The position numbers and the translations under genes were made by a program. The notes below the pieces were generated by a model. It saw only the letters and a list, made by a program, of their open reading frames with translations, was not told the DNA's origin and searched no databases. DNA of 64,000 nucleotides, taken from Chrysoperla carnea (lineage: Eukaryota > Arthropoda > Insecta > Neuroptera > Chrysopidae). The stretch spans positions 46,535,935-46,599,934 of the forward strand of contig NC_058338.1 in assembly GCF_905475395.1 (NCBI RefSeq), in the 5' to 3' direction. This document shows, piece by piece, positions 25,657-39,300 of the stretch. Positions within the stretch are counted from its first letter, which is position 1, and each line of letters starts with the position of its first letter.

Positions 25657-26271
25657 TATTCTTTTTTAAATAAAATTACTGAATTTGATAATTAAACTAT
25701 TAAACTTTTAAAAGTACGTTATTTTTTAAAATATTTTTAAGTTTGTGACGTATCAGGGCTGATAAATTCTTCAGCAATTCGCGGCTCCAAGATACTACCA
25801 TAGACTTATGGATGCTATAGACAGCACTGTAATTCGCGATTAACAAATCTCGTGGCGCCGCCAAGTGGACTTCTGTAGAAACACTAAGAGTGATTGTTTA
25901 CCGTTTTGATTACATTTTAGAAAAATGAATAAATTAAAACAAATCAAATAATGCTGTGTTGCTGCAAAATTCCACAATGAAATATTTTGTCGTCGAAAAA
26001 CAGGGCCTTTCCTTTATCGACAGGCCGCGCCGTCACACGTGATAATGACAAAATGTCTTCAGAAGTTATATGTCAGCCAAAGTCAGCGCTATACGTAGCT
26101 TATGACGTCTCAATGTAACTGAGCCTTTATTATATTAACTTACTTTTATAATGCACCGTTTCAAATTGAGGTAATAATGTATAACCCTGATTTTAGTACC
26201 GAATGTTTCCGAATGGATTGTGTGCTGCAGCTGCATGTGGCCATGTGGTTTTGACAAGTTGAGTTGTTATC
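25657..26271. promoter_or_regulatory. Divergent Zwilch/RRP8 promoter interval
   Basis: This 615-bp interval separates two divergent start codons and contains no coding sequence. A palindromic E-box CACGTG lies at 26036-26041, preceded by a short GC-richer patch (GGCCGCGCC) and a partial DRE-like TATCGA near 26015. E-boxes of this kind are common near ribosome-biogenesis genes controlled by Myc/Max; that they regulate RRP8 here is inference. No clear TATA box was identified. Confidence 0.5.
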
Positions 26272-29020
26272 ATGGGAAAGAATAAAAACAAAAATCCTAA
26301 TACAAAAGACAAATTACCACCTAAATTAAAAAAGAAATTTAAAAAATTTCCAAAAAAAGTTGATAAGGAACATGTCCATAAAAACAATCAAGTTATTCTA
26401 CCCAAGAAAAAAGAATCGGTTAAGATTGTATCCAAACTATCAAAGTTATTGGAAAATGCTGACGAAAAATCTCCAAAACGACCTAAATGGAATGAAATAC
26501 CTTTAAGAGAACGTATGTGGCAAAAATTAAAAAGTGCACGGTTTCGGTATGTTTTGACGCAAAAATGTAACCTTTCAAACTATTTAATTGAAACTCTTTT
26601 TCAGCTATTTGAATCAAGAAATGTATACCAAAACTGGTAATGAAGCAAAGAATTATTTTAAAACTGACCCCGAAGCATTTAAGTCGTATCATGAAGGTTA
26701 TAAGATGCAAGTCTCACAATGGCCCATTAATCCATTAGATGTCATTATAAAATCGTTAAAGAGACAGTAAGTAAAAAAGTTTAGTATTTTTGGAAACGAT
26801 AAGGCGATAAACGATATCGTACGCAAGCGGGTCTCTAGCGTGAATGCTTATTAATAAAAATTATCTGAAAAGTTGGTTATTATTATTACGAGTTGGTTGG
26901 GTTGAGTTTGTCGACTACAAAGGAGCTTTTTGGATTCTGTAGAATTAGCCCTTGCGTTCAAAAATGGGACACTATTACAGAAAACGGAATTATTCTTCTC
27001 ACGCTAGAGACCCGTTTGTGTACGAATAGCCTCACAATATGGAAAAGTTGGAATGTATACTCTTCATATATGTAGCTACTTCGCTAATATATTAATAACT
27101 TCTAGAATTAGACACGGAAAGTGGTGTTTCATGCGACAAATGGCTTCTATATGGCTACTATAGCCTCAACTTGGGACTCTAAAACGCCAACCGTAACGTG
27201 CAGATTTCTGAATTTTCACAAATTACAGCACAACGCTTACAAATTTGCAATTTCAGTTTCATAGTTCTTGAGAAATAATCCGACCGTATCGGTTTAAGAA
27301 CCTCAACAACTTAGAAATACCATACTGAAGTCATGTATCAAGTATTTTTCGCCTAAATTTTATAATTTCCGATAAAATTCATCAAAAAAATTTCACATTT
27401 TTGGAATTAACATACTCGGAAATAAATCATACTTATACTTAATTTTTGGTCCTTTTTTTTATTTTTGGTTTTAAGTCAAAATTTTAAGCTAATGCAAGTA
27501 TCAAAAAATTTTTGAGAGAAAATCTAGGTTTTATAATTAAAGTCATGTACTAAGTTTTATTTGCCTACGATTTATGATTTTCGATAAAATTCATTAGAAA
27601 GACCAAATATTTTTGGAATAAACATACTTAGAAATAAGTTATACTAAATTATAAAACCTAGCCGAATAAAATTTTACATGAATTCAATATGATATTTCCG
27701 AGTTTTTTAGATGATTAAACCGTACAAAATGAGAATAAAAGCTTTTGGGTAATTTATAAGGAATTTTTCATTTGACAACGGGCCTTTATTAAGTCATAAC
27801 TTATGAGTAACTTTTTTGTTAAAAAAATTTATGACAATTTTGTTTTATAAATAAGCTAAAATTGTGTAACTGTTTCGCCTTAAAATAGAATTCCAGGAAC
27901 TAATAAAACTAAGGGATAATATTGAAACATACACTTTTCGCGTCTAATTTTAAAATCATCTAAAGTTAATTAATATTTGAGATAATTATAGAAAACTTTG
28001 AATTGTTTTCAATTTTATTTCCTAGGCCAAAAAATTTAATAGTTGCTGATTTTGGATGTGGAGAAGCAGTATTATCAATATCAGTTCCACAAACAGTTCA
28101 TTCATTTGACTTAGTTGCTTTGAACTCACGTGTAACAGCTTGTGATATGTCCAAAACACCCTTAAATAATGAAAGTATTGACATTGCTGTATTTTGTTTA
28201 TCATTGATGGGAACAAATTTACAAGATTATTTACTCGAAGCGAATCGTGTTTTAAAAATTGGGTATGTATACAAAGAGGATGTTCATAAAATATGCCGAG
28301 AACCCGACATTTTCGACTCTCTTTCCCTATTATGCCAGTACTTCACATTTTTGTATATATTTCGTTGTAATTATATCAAGAAGAGGAATTATACTAGAAC
28401 CCTTTTCCCTTTTTGCATGACTGATCAAACAAAAAAAGAAATGTAAGGGTTCAAGGTTCACGTATATAAGTTTCTTCATTCCGAGTAACACTGTACATAC
28501 TTGTATTGTGTGTTTCGTATAATAAGTAAACGTTTATATTACATTTGATTAATTGTATGATGGTAAATCTAAATATTATTTATATATGATATTTATAATT
28601 GTATTATAATATCTTTAATAAGTATTTTAAAAAATTTATAATTTTCTGACTCTATACCCATAGCGAGACAACAACCTTAATAAAAACTAACAAATATGAT
28701 ATCAAACTAAAAATGATATTATCCTTCTAATACATGCGCATTTTATGAACGGCTTTCAATATTTTATAAACCTTGAATGAATTTTTAACACCTCTTTAAA
28801 ATTTTACAGGGGTACATTGAAAATTGCGGAAGTTGAAAGTCGTTTTGAAAAAGTGGATGATTTCATTCAAGGAGTTGAAAAATATGGTTTTAAATTAGTA
28901 ACAAAAAATTTCAATAACGCATTATTTTATTTCTTTGATTTTAAAAAACAGAATATTGTAAAAAATCGTAAAAAATTACCAACGATTTCTTTAAATCCTT
29001 GTCTTTACAAAAAAAGATAA
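26272..29020 (+). CDS. RRP8: RRP8, nucleolar rRNA-processing methyltransferase (4 exons)
   Basis: RRP8 (nucleomethylin) is a SAM-dependent methyltransferase; it makes m1A in large-subunit rRNA and, in vertebrates, also acts in rDNA silencing. Exons 26272-26546, 26605-26766, 28026-28262 and 28810-29020 join to 885 nt, 294 aa. A lysine-rich N-terminus of about 70 residues looks like a nucleolar signal. The catalytic part has the SAM motif VADFGCGEA at about 152-160, then VTACDM and FCLSLMGTN near 182-210, LLEANRVLK, and a C-terminal NPCLYKKR. These match the family closely. The protein is shorter than the human one (about 456 aa) because the disordered N-terminus is reduced. All introns are phase 2. 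Reading on past the exon 3 donor soon leaves the family pattern. Confidence 0.92.
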
Positions 29021-29027
29021 ATATTCT

Positions 29028-29033
29028 AATAAA
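29028..29033 (+). terminator. RRP8 poly(A) signal AATAAA
   Basis: AATAAA starts 8 bases after the RRP8 stop codon, followed by AT-rich sequence. It is the first canonical signal in this orientation. Confidence 0.5.
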
Positions 29034-30346
29034 TTAAATTTTTTGTATACAATTTTTCTAGTGTATAATATATTATCAATTTAATTACTTAATTAATAAA
29101 ATATCAATTCAAAATATATTAACATTATAAATTACAAAAAAAAAATAATAAACATAATTACAAAAATAAAATCTATAATATGAAATATTAATTACAACAA
29201 AACGGGCACTATCAAAAATATTATTTATATTCAGAAAGTCAAAAATAGAAATGTAACATCTTTGAACTTTTTCAAATAGTATTTGGCAAAGATAAAAGAT
29301 ATTTTTTACTGAAAAGCTTTTTTGACATTCTTACATTCTTAAAATACTCTAAAAGCTATATTCTAAAATACAGGATGCTGTTTACGAATATGAAAAAATC
29401 AAACGAATAACTATTTCTTTACTCATTTTATAAATTCCTATCCCTGTCTAGTTTTATCCGTACTTTCCTTGTAGAATAAAAAAATGTATTTATTTCCTTA
29501 TACATCCTGTATCTTAGACTTCAAATCCTGAGAGCATACAATTAAAGCGTATATTTATTAATCACAAATAACATTCTCTTTTTTTATTGCAGCAAAATTT
29601 CAAATATCGACCCTATTTTCTTTACATATTCATAATGTTTTAGATGGCTACCGAAAAAATATTACCAACAATTCTACATCGAATTTTCATCCAAAAAATT
29701 TCTTTGTGGTTTTTGGATCCGATATGATATTGAAAGTTGTAAAAAAATAATCCCCTCCTTATTTTTTCTGTATAACATATTAGAGAAAAAATTTTAAGAG
29801 GATAAATTCTACCAACATTATTTTTTTTGCTTATTATTCAACTAATAAAAATCGAGATATTTCGAAAATTACTCACGTTAATTAGCGAAATCGTACTTCG
29901 TTCACGGTATATCAAATTCAACAAACTGTAAGGGAACTTTTTTGAAGGAAGTTTGATGAAGAATTGCTGGTATTCTTTTATCTGTAGTGATCTGCACAGC
30001 CTGTACATTTCACGCTCTACAATCTTTTCTCACGTAGAACCTTAGTATCCCAAAAAATATGGCTTTAGAAAATGATTCACAATATTTTTCTAATAACTGA
30101 AATATTGTAAAACATTGCATAGACAAGAGTCAATAATGTTTCAAAAAAATCATGAAATGTTTGTGATCTGTTTCTATGAAATGTTCTGCAAAAAAAGTTA
30201 TTCTGTATGACTTACAGCCTCATTGAAAATTTTCAAAAATATATAATTTTCTGTTTTGATATATTTCCATAATTAATTTATAATAAAAAAAAAAACTATG
30301 TAAAATTTATAAATATAAAAAAAAATTCTTTTAACGTGGCAGACAG
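29034..30346. other. Convergent RRP8/HELQ intergenic interval
   Basis: No gene was seen here. The only structure noted is a 145-bp segment, 29368-29512, bounded by the inverted motif ATACAGGATG / CATCCTGTAT, probably a small MITE. The rest is AT-rich sequence with no recognisable feature. Confidence 0.5.
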
Positions 30347-33300
30347 CTACGATATTTGATCTTCAACGTTCAACTCCAACAAATCTTGAGCATCTTCACG
30401 TAAATTTTCCACTTTTTGTAGTAAAATCAACTGTTGGCAAATAAAAATATGTTTTAAGCCAGTAATAGAAAAATAAAATTGGGTACACCTATGAAAAGGA
30501 ATAAAGTTTTTATATTTAGCAGAAAAGCTTCAGTCGAATGCATAATAACAATTGCAATAGAATATATATTTTTTGTAACTCCCACAAAAATAATATTAAT
30601 AGTTTTGTAACTATTAATAGAATATGTGTAGAGGGTTTTGCTACATTTTCAATTCTTTCTCTTTTTATTTCACCATGGAAAGAAAAATTGGAACACATGG
30701 TGGTCACTCGGGTACGGTATTAATTTTTGGTCAATTTTCTACTACCAAATAAAGAATAAGGGGTCGATTGGTGAAACCTACAATTTATCTTCGTTTAGCT
30801 CCACTATGTCCATCAATTCAAATAACTTTTATCAGGGTGGCGATCGACCTGGAAATGTCAGAGAATTTTGAAATTCTGTAAAAGAATCTAGAATTTAATT
30901 CTGAAAACCTTATACGTCTTCATCGATATGTTTGAAAGTAGTATACGGTATGTCTGATTAATTATGTCTGAATGGAGAATCAATGTTAAATTTTATTAGT
31001 ATTAAATATTCAATTCAACGAACTCCTATAGCTCTCGCTTCATTTTTTAAAGGAGTTCCTCATATTTTTTGTGGCAATTTTTACAAACATATGCACAACC
31101 CCATTGCTTAAAACAACCAACTATATAACAGCAATTAATTAAGGAAAAAAAGAGGTAGAGTGTTAGATGAAGATGATTTACCCTAATGAATGTTTTTGTA
31201 TCAGAATATGAGGGAAAAAAATATTTTCATATATTTCGAATAGGAAAATTTCAAATTATGATGCGTCATAAATGGTCAGGAAATTTTTGCTATCATAATG
31301 GAAAAGTCAGAGAATGTCAATTAATAGACCAATTCGATCGCCATCCTGTTTATAAACGTCAATATTTACTATAAATTAAACGCTAAAATTTTAGAGATAT
31401 AGATATTTTGAAAAAAAATCAGTATATTTTCTACATGACTCCACAAAAAAATTCAATTTATAATATAAAACTAGCTATTAGAAAGACCATACAAAGAAAA
31501 TTGTTTACCTTTGCTGTATTGATCATTTGTATTGCAACTTTGGTACTCAAATTGGGTATTGCTTTAACTAAAGTTAACGGCTGAGTTGTTGCAATTGTTT
31601 GTAAGTTATTGAAACCAGCTTGTAATAATTGTTTGGCACGCGATTTTTTCACATGAGGCAGTTCTAATAATGGTAATAATTCTGGTGTACAACAATGAAC
31701 TAAACGGCTTGATAAATCATCTAATAAAGCACAAAAACATCGAAATTCCTCTAAATTTTCACAAAAATGAAATAAATTTGATGCAAAACTTGCTGATGAT
31801 GTCATCAATTGTTGTAAAAAACCACGATTAACCTAAATTAAAAATAATATTTTCAGTATTTCAATATAATTTTTTTTTAATTCCTTTTAAATGCATTAAT
31901 ACTACAATCACTCGGACTCTTCACCTTTCAAAAAATACATACGAATCGATACCGTATGATATGTATAATTAAATAAAAAGAAGTTGCTATCTGTAAAATG
32001 GACGCTAAATAAAAATTTTGTCTTGAAAGCGAGTGAAATATTGCTAAGAAAATTCTGCTTTTCTTCTGTGTATTTAAAGAAAGCGTGTGTAAGTTACTTT
32101 TAAAGAATGACATTAACTTACTTTAAACTTTTCAGCAACCAAAAAAATAGGAACCTCCTTCCATAATTCAAGTAACATTAATGTTAAATAAAATCTTTTA
32201 TACACACGTTCTGGTAAATCCTACAAAATATTTTAAATATTAGTTTATTTTTAAAATTTGAATTTTTTTAAACATATACTCGTAATGGTTGTCCTCGCAT
32301 TATTCGAATTGCAGAATATTCAGTAATTCCAATCACTCTTGCGGCTACCACTTCATCCTTGTCTAAACTATTATACTGTAAAAAGGTATTAATTTTAAAG
32401 ATAACTTTTCTAATCAAATTTGGAATTATTTAACTTACAGCACCATAATAAATATCCCTTTCAGGTCGTATTGATTCGGCTAAATCATAAGGTGTAACCA
32501 AATATAAAAGATGTAGTGAATTTAGTAATACTAAACTTCTTTGTGCTATAATCAAATCTGCAAAAATCATTTGGGCTTTGGTAACTTGTAAACCACCTAA
32601 AATAAAATCAAGATTTGTAAAAAATGATTTCATTTGGAGAATAAATTTTCTTACTCTTTATGGCAGCTTTTCCTTGTCGGGTTACTCCTAATTCCTCGTC
32701 ACATGTTAATACAACTTTAGAGTCTGAAGGCTTAAAATAAAATAAAAATTTAATAATCTATAAAAAAGTTTTATTTATACAGAAAATTGACTTCAGGTAC
32801 AGGCAAAGAAATTTCCCATTAAAAAAAAAAAAAATCCTCCCAAACCTGGAAAAATCATTTTGATAAAAGGCAAAAAAATAGAGGATTTTAGAGCTAAAAA
32901 AAAAGAGACTAACTAGGGTCAAATCCTTAGAAATTTTACGAGAAAACACGGTTTTATCTTGAAAAACCTCGTTTCTCGGCTTGTATGACTCATAGGAACT
33001 TCGTTTGAAGTTCAAATTGAAACTTTTAATGGTACCTTTTTGTAAAAATAGGTGCTACGGAAAAGCCGCGTACTATAGTAACGAAGTATCCTACGATAAT
33101 TTAAAAAAAAAGAATAAGCATTGTCTTCGTTTAGAGTTGGCCTAAAACTTCTGCATAAGTATTAGTCTCATAGATGTATGATGAAAACGGAAATTTACAA
33201 ACTATAGTGTAGAGCGATTATTAAAGCTGTCCATTGCAATCTTCGGTTTGTTGTTATTGGCATTTGATGATACAAAATCTTTTACTATTTGAGTAACTTG

Positions 33301-36300
33301 TTCAAGTGGCCCATTAGCTCAGTTGGTTAGAGCGTCGTGCTAATAACGCGAAGGTCGTGAGTTCGATCCTCCCATGGGCCAATAATTATTTTTATATGAA
33401 AACAATTTTTATATTACTAGTGAAATTTACAAAATATATTTAAAAACTCCGGAGAAATTTTCGGGTACGGAACCCCAAACTCGCAAGTGAGATCGTATGA
33501 AAAACATTCTCCGTTGAATTACTTTCTAGAGCCTTCTCCAAATGGAACCGCTTTTCAGGATCATCGCCTATTTTTTAGTTGTAGTACAAACAGTATAATT
33601 ACCAGTACATAATTTGGACCCAAAATAAATAATTCGATGGGTATTGGGTACTGTGTTCTAATTGAAAAATGATGAAATAATAGCTCACAGTAATCAGCTA
33701 ACATTTTGATTTTTCTATCGCAAATTTTCTAAATATCGTAAAAAAGATGTTAGTTATTCTGTATTCTTTGGTTAAAGTCTGTTTTGCTAGAGATACAAAC
33801 AAATCTTTGTTTTTTATCTTGGTTGTTTTTATAGTTATTCGAAAAATAATTTTTCTCTGCTTTTTGATAAATGAATAAACTTTTATATATTCATGACCAT
33901 GAATTCATGACAAAAGCAAATCGATGAAAAGGTCTATTATGGATGTTTTACATTTAACTAAATTTAAAACTCTAAAGAGAGACTGGAGGCTATAAATCAG
34001 TGGTTTTTACTTTTAAGCCCAGTGAAGCGCGGGTATCAATCTAGTTAAAAATAAATTTCAAATCATTTTAGTATGACTGTAATTTAAAAATGATTTAGTT
34101 TTACCAAAACAACCGCCTTCAGGTGGAAGACGCGCTTCATCCCTATACCTTTTTAATTAAAAACAGTATTAAAAATTCTGCCTTCTTGAAGTCTTTCTTT
34201 TCAAACTCGAAAACATTGCCAGTTCTCGTAACATATACATATTACAATACGCAGGATATATAAATATTTTATCCTGTTTACTTACACATCCTTTAATAAT
34301 CTTTAACTAATTGAAGTTGCTTACCGTCATTTCAGGTTGATTCGGCAATCCATAGACAACTTGTTGTTCAAGTAAGGACTTAATTGACGAATCGACTACT
34401 TGTTTAATATTTAAATTCAATTTATCTTTTTGCACTGATAACAAAGTATACTTCATTAATTCGTTGATTTCTTTTCGGTTTTTTGCAATTCCAAGACCAA
34501 TTACGCTTAGGAAAAAATTCCTAGATGTAAAATAAAATAAAATAATAATGAAACTTCTCAAGATAACAAAAATAAGGCAGGTATCATACTTTAAACCCAA
34601 ATTATTATTTTCATGTAACGTAGACAATGCATGTTCCATAGACGATTCTAATAACTTTTGTAATCTTGTAATATCTTTTCGTGCACAAATTAGATAACTT
34701 TCACCCATCTCACCAAAGCCGGCTCGTCCTGCTCGTCCAATCATTTGTTTATACTTTGAGAGAGATATAAATTCGGATCCTACATACGGCGATCGTAAAA
34801 TTACCTGCAAAAATTTAGTAGTATTATTTAGACTTATTATTGTCTAGTTTTTAGAATCTACTAAGAGTATTATTATCTATTAGGGAATTTGACTATTTCC
34901 TGAAAATAATGGTTATTGAGAAAATATATAGTCTAGGAATCGATACATTAAATTTGTTGTTATTTAGATATTAAGAAATATTTGAAGAGTAACTACTAAC
35001 GAAACGTTTATAGAGTTTAAGTGAATTGAAGTTAATAAAGGTCCTATGGAATGTTTGCCGAAAGATTATCGACCATATCTTACCTCCACTCTCTCCTTCC
35101 CTAACTTCACCGTTTTTCAGAAAATACGAGAAGCATTTCCATTAAGAGATGGAAATTTTTACAAAACCTTTTAGATCCTAATTTTTCTGAAAAAGGTATG
35201 GTCTGTTATACGTTGCATTTTCAGAAATTCCCGTTCTAACACGTTAAAGATTAGGAAATTAAGAAAATACAGTAGAGTCCCAGTAATTCGAACATTTGAT
35301 AATCCGCTTCCTATCCTACCCTGTAAGAGTACAATCCTACATGCATTTTTCTATACAATTCCAGTAACGTCCTGCCATAACGTCCAGAGAAGGATGAGGT
35401 TTTTCCTTATAATATTTCGGCAAGCTTTGGCTTATAATCATACAATTGTCACATTTTATTTTAGATAATCGATGGAATCTATAGCTCATAGCATAATCGG
35501 AAAATCGATACTGATTATTTATTGAAATAGTTTGGAAATTAAATAGATCCTTTATGTATCTTATGTTTTTGTAATGAAACTTTAATAACGATTTATTTTT
35601 TTGTTAACAGAGAACTTGTGTGACTTTTTTTGATAGTAAGCTAATATTCCAAAGCAAGAGTTCAATTTTTCGGCATTGTGGATTATATCTTCACTTTAAA
35701 ATAAAATCTAAGTTTCCAATTTCATGATTACTGCAAATTTTTAAATAACAATTTTAATATTTTAAATTAAAGAAAAAAAGTCAAATATTCAGTTTCAAAA
35801 CCAATTATCATACTCGTTGTGCTGGAAGATTAACGCCAGCTGCTAATGTTGATGTACAACAAATCACATTAATAACACCAGATCGAAATGCATCCTCAAT
35901 GAGAACACGCTCTTCACTAGTTAATCCAGAATGATGATACGCGATACCGTATGGAAGAGTCTTCTTTAAAATGGGGCATAAACGTCCATCGTTTTGCATG
36001 ATTGAGCATAATTGATGCCGTTCCTTTTGATGAAGATCCAAAATATTCCTTCAAATTAGAGAAAAGTTTATTATTCTATTTCCTTTGTATGTCGTTATAT
36101 GATAAACATACTTATTTAAAACCTCAGTTAAAAGTACGGCAACATTTTCACAATTTTTCTTAGTCGGACAAAATATTAAACAAGAAGTTTCATATATAAT
36201 CTCTTGGACTAGTATTCCAATATGATCTGGATCTAGTTTATTTGCAATCTCTGAAGACTGAAAGGTTATTTATTTATTGATACTTTTTTTGTAATTTATA

Positions 36301-39300
36301 TTTAGAGAAACTATTAAGAGCAATTCTAAGAACTTTAAGTGGTTTAAAAATATATTTGGCAATTATTTATCATGTAGTCAGCTTGAGAATCGCTCTTAAC
36401 ATTTGCTCCACGTTTTTAAAGTTGTCCTGGCGTAGGATTTGTACAATCTAACAAATTTTGATATCGTTGATTTTTACGCTGATTGATGACATTGCACTTA
36501 GAAAAATAGTCAACAGTATTAAATGAAAATTCAAAGCAAAATAATATTCTAAAACATTCCTGACTAACCTGCGACCCGGTACGACTTATGAAATATTAAC
36601 TATCAGCAATAGTAAATTATTATAAAATACAAATTTGAAATATTTATTATAAAATAAAAACATCATTATTAGTACAGTTTTTGTTTTAGGTGTAATAATG
36701 TTTAAGTATAATCCAAGTTACTCAAGAGTGGGTCGGAATAAAAACATGTTCCTGCATATTCACCATTTTATTTATCCCCGTTTTAGAATTAAAAATTCAT
36801 TTATATGATTATTTGAATAGCAAACACTTTGTGTGAAACAAAGCAACTTTGCGATGATTACTAGCGGATTAGCCATAAGGCAAGGGTAGCAAATGCTACA
36901 GACTCCGTGAACAAAAGTTTTTGGTGAGGGCGATAAGATTTAGGAAGGTAAAAAATAGTATAAAAATACTCATCGACTAAAAAATCAGATCAATAATGCA
37001 GACATTCGCACTTGCTAAAAACAGTCTCTTTATTGATAGAATTTGCTACAGGCCCGTGCTGCTAAATTTAAACAGCATAAGTTTAAATTTCTTTAATCCA
37101 GCAAGGACAATGAAAATATCAATGAAAAACTCTTGATATTTTTATTACCGTTACTTTTGCTCCATCTATCACCGATAATCATAGATATCATTAGATATTT
37201 CCACGTCACATTCGAATTATTCAGAGATTCTATTGTATTATATTACTCAACGATGTAGACGTTTCTCGTATTAAGTTATGTTCGTTTTAATTGTTTTTGA
37301 TTGATAAATTTCGTTTTTGGTCGAGTTTGGGTTGATTGTTTATTGACTAAACTACATCATATTGAATTTTATTAAATTATAACTCTATATTTTTTACCCG
37401 TGGATTATCACTCTACTTTCATAATTTTTATCTTGATTCTCATCGATTAGATTATTATTATTATTCTTTATATATTTTCCGTGCCAGAACAACCTTAATT
37501 CAATACAAAAATTATTTTTGTTACATTTTCCATATTTCTTGCAAATTGCACCATTTTTTCAGCATTATATTCAATTTTGAAAATTTTATTATTACATTTA
37601 AAATATTCAGTTAATTCTACTGGCCGAAAATTTCGGGTGTAGACTTCAGCATTTAAAAATTGACATAAGTCATTTAAATTTCCAATTGTGGCACTCATTC
37701 CGATTATTTGTATATTCTCTGTAAAAATAAAACGTAGTAAGCGATTGATTATAAACATAAATGAATAGTCAAATCCATATACAGAAGCAACTAAATCACT
37801 GCATCAAACAGAAACTATAAATTGTTTACTAATTCCTATGTCGAAAATTTTATAAATTAAAAAAGTTTAAAAAACAGAAATGTTCATATAGTACCTACAA
37901 ATGGCGGTCTTTCATTTTCAAATTTCGAAAATTGTTAAACTATTTTCTAGAATTTTTTGTCGTGTATTTGAAATCTACATGCTATGAAATGAATTTTTAA
38001 ACAAAATAATTTTTCTCCGAAGATTAATAGACTCGCCATTTGAAGCTACTTTAAAATTTTCAACTCAATTTAGAAACTAGTGTTTTGGTGTAATTTGTAC
38101 CCTCACGGTTAAACAATGATATTTACAAAAGAATGTTTCAAATAAAAGTTGGTTTTTTTTTCATTTTAACTTTTATTTTTATAGCGTTTCTCAAAGTACG
38201 TCCTGAGAAACGCTATAAAAATATCTGTTATTTTCGTTGAACTTTGCTGAGCATTCAAATCTGATCAAATCATACACTATGAGTATGGCCTTAATTAAAC
38301 TATTCAATTAAACCTTCACAGAAGTTAAATCTTACGTACCTAGAAGCCTGTAAGGATCAATTGAGCTCAAATAAATCTTTATTTTTTTATAAGGAACATT
38401 TTTTACATTTTAATTTTTTTCTATCTTTAACAATTTACAAGATGGGTCTTTCAAACCCAAGACTTAGTTGACCTATGTTGCTCATTTACGAATTCAAACT
38501 GAGTACGCTGTAAAAATTTCAGCTTAATATCTTTTTTTTGAGTTATCGTGTCGACGGACAAGCGGACAGACGGGCAGAAACCAGAAATGGATTTTTAGAA
38601 CACCTACATCAAACTTTTGTTCATAGCATCAATATTTTTAAGCGTTAAAAACATGGGATAAAACTTAATATACCTTGATACATATTTCATACATACAGGG
38701 TATAAAAAATACAAACCTTTCAAATATAGGACAATAGATAATAATGTTTCCAAGACGCAACCACGACGAGATTCACCAAGTAAATGTATTTCATCTACAA
38801 TTATCAAACCTAATTCTTTAATACGGCCATTTTCATACAAACTATAAATAAGATTCGATGCTTTCTCTATAGTTGCGACATATACACATCGCTTGTTACG
38901 ACGTTGTCTTGGTGGATATTTCCCTTTACTACCCGCATATTCTTCAACAAGAAAATCTAATGCAATTTGGAATGGTGCTAATGCCCAAATCTAAAAAAAA
39001 TATTTCATAAATTATTACAAGAATTGCAATAGACATAAATAGAGAGATATCCAAAAAGATTAATTTTGAACAAAAAGGTTTAATTTGTGCAATAGACATT
39101 GAGCGGAGCACACTGTGAAGAAGCAGGGAAATCCGATACATCGACCCCTAAAGAACCCACTTACTCATTTTTTTTTCACCCTCAACCATTCTGAATGGCA
39201 TGGTAGAATTTCACTAACGTTGTTTTTCCTCATTTCGGATGAGCCGATGCCTAGATACCTTATGCTAGTTTTGCGAGATAATTTTGCTTTAACTAGCATT

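Noticed and set aside
28003-28446. Long reading through RRP8 exon 3 into the intron
   Set aside because: Family similarity stops at the GT donor at 28263 and resumes at 28810, so the extension is intronic.
32758-33015. 85-codon minus-strand open frame
   Set aside because: Phe/Lys-rich translation of A/T homopolymers within HELQ intron 9; no domain, and not needed for HELQ continuity.
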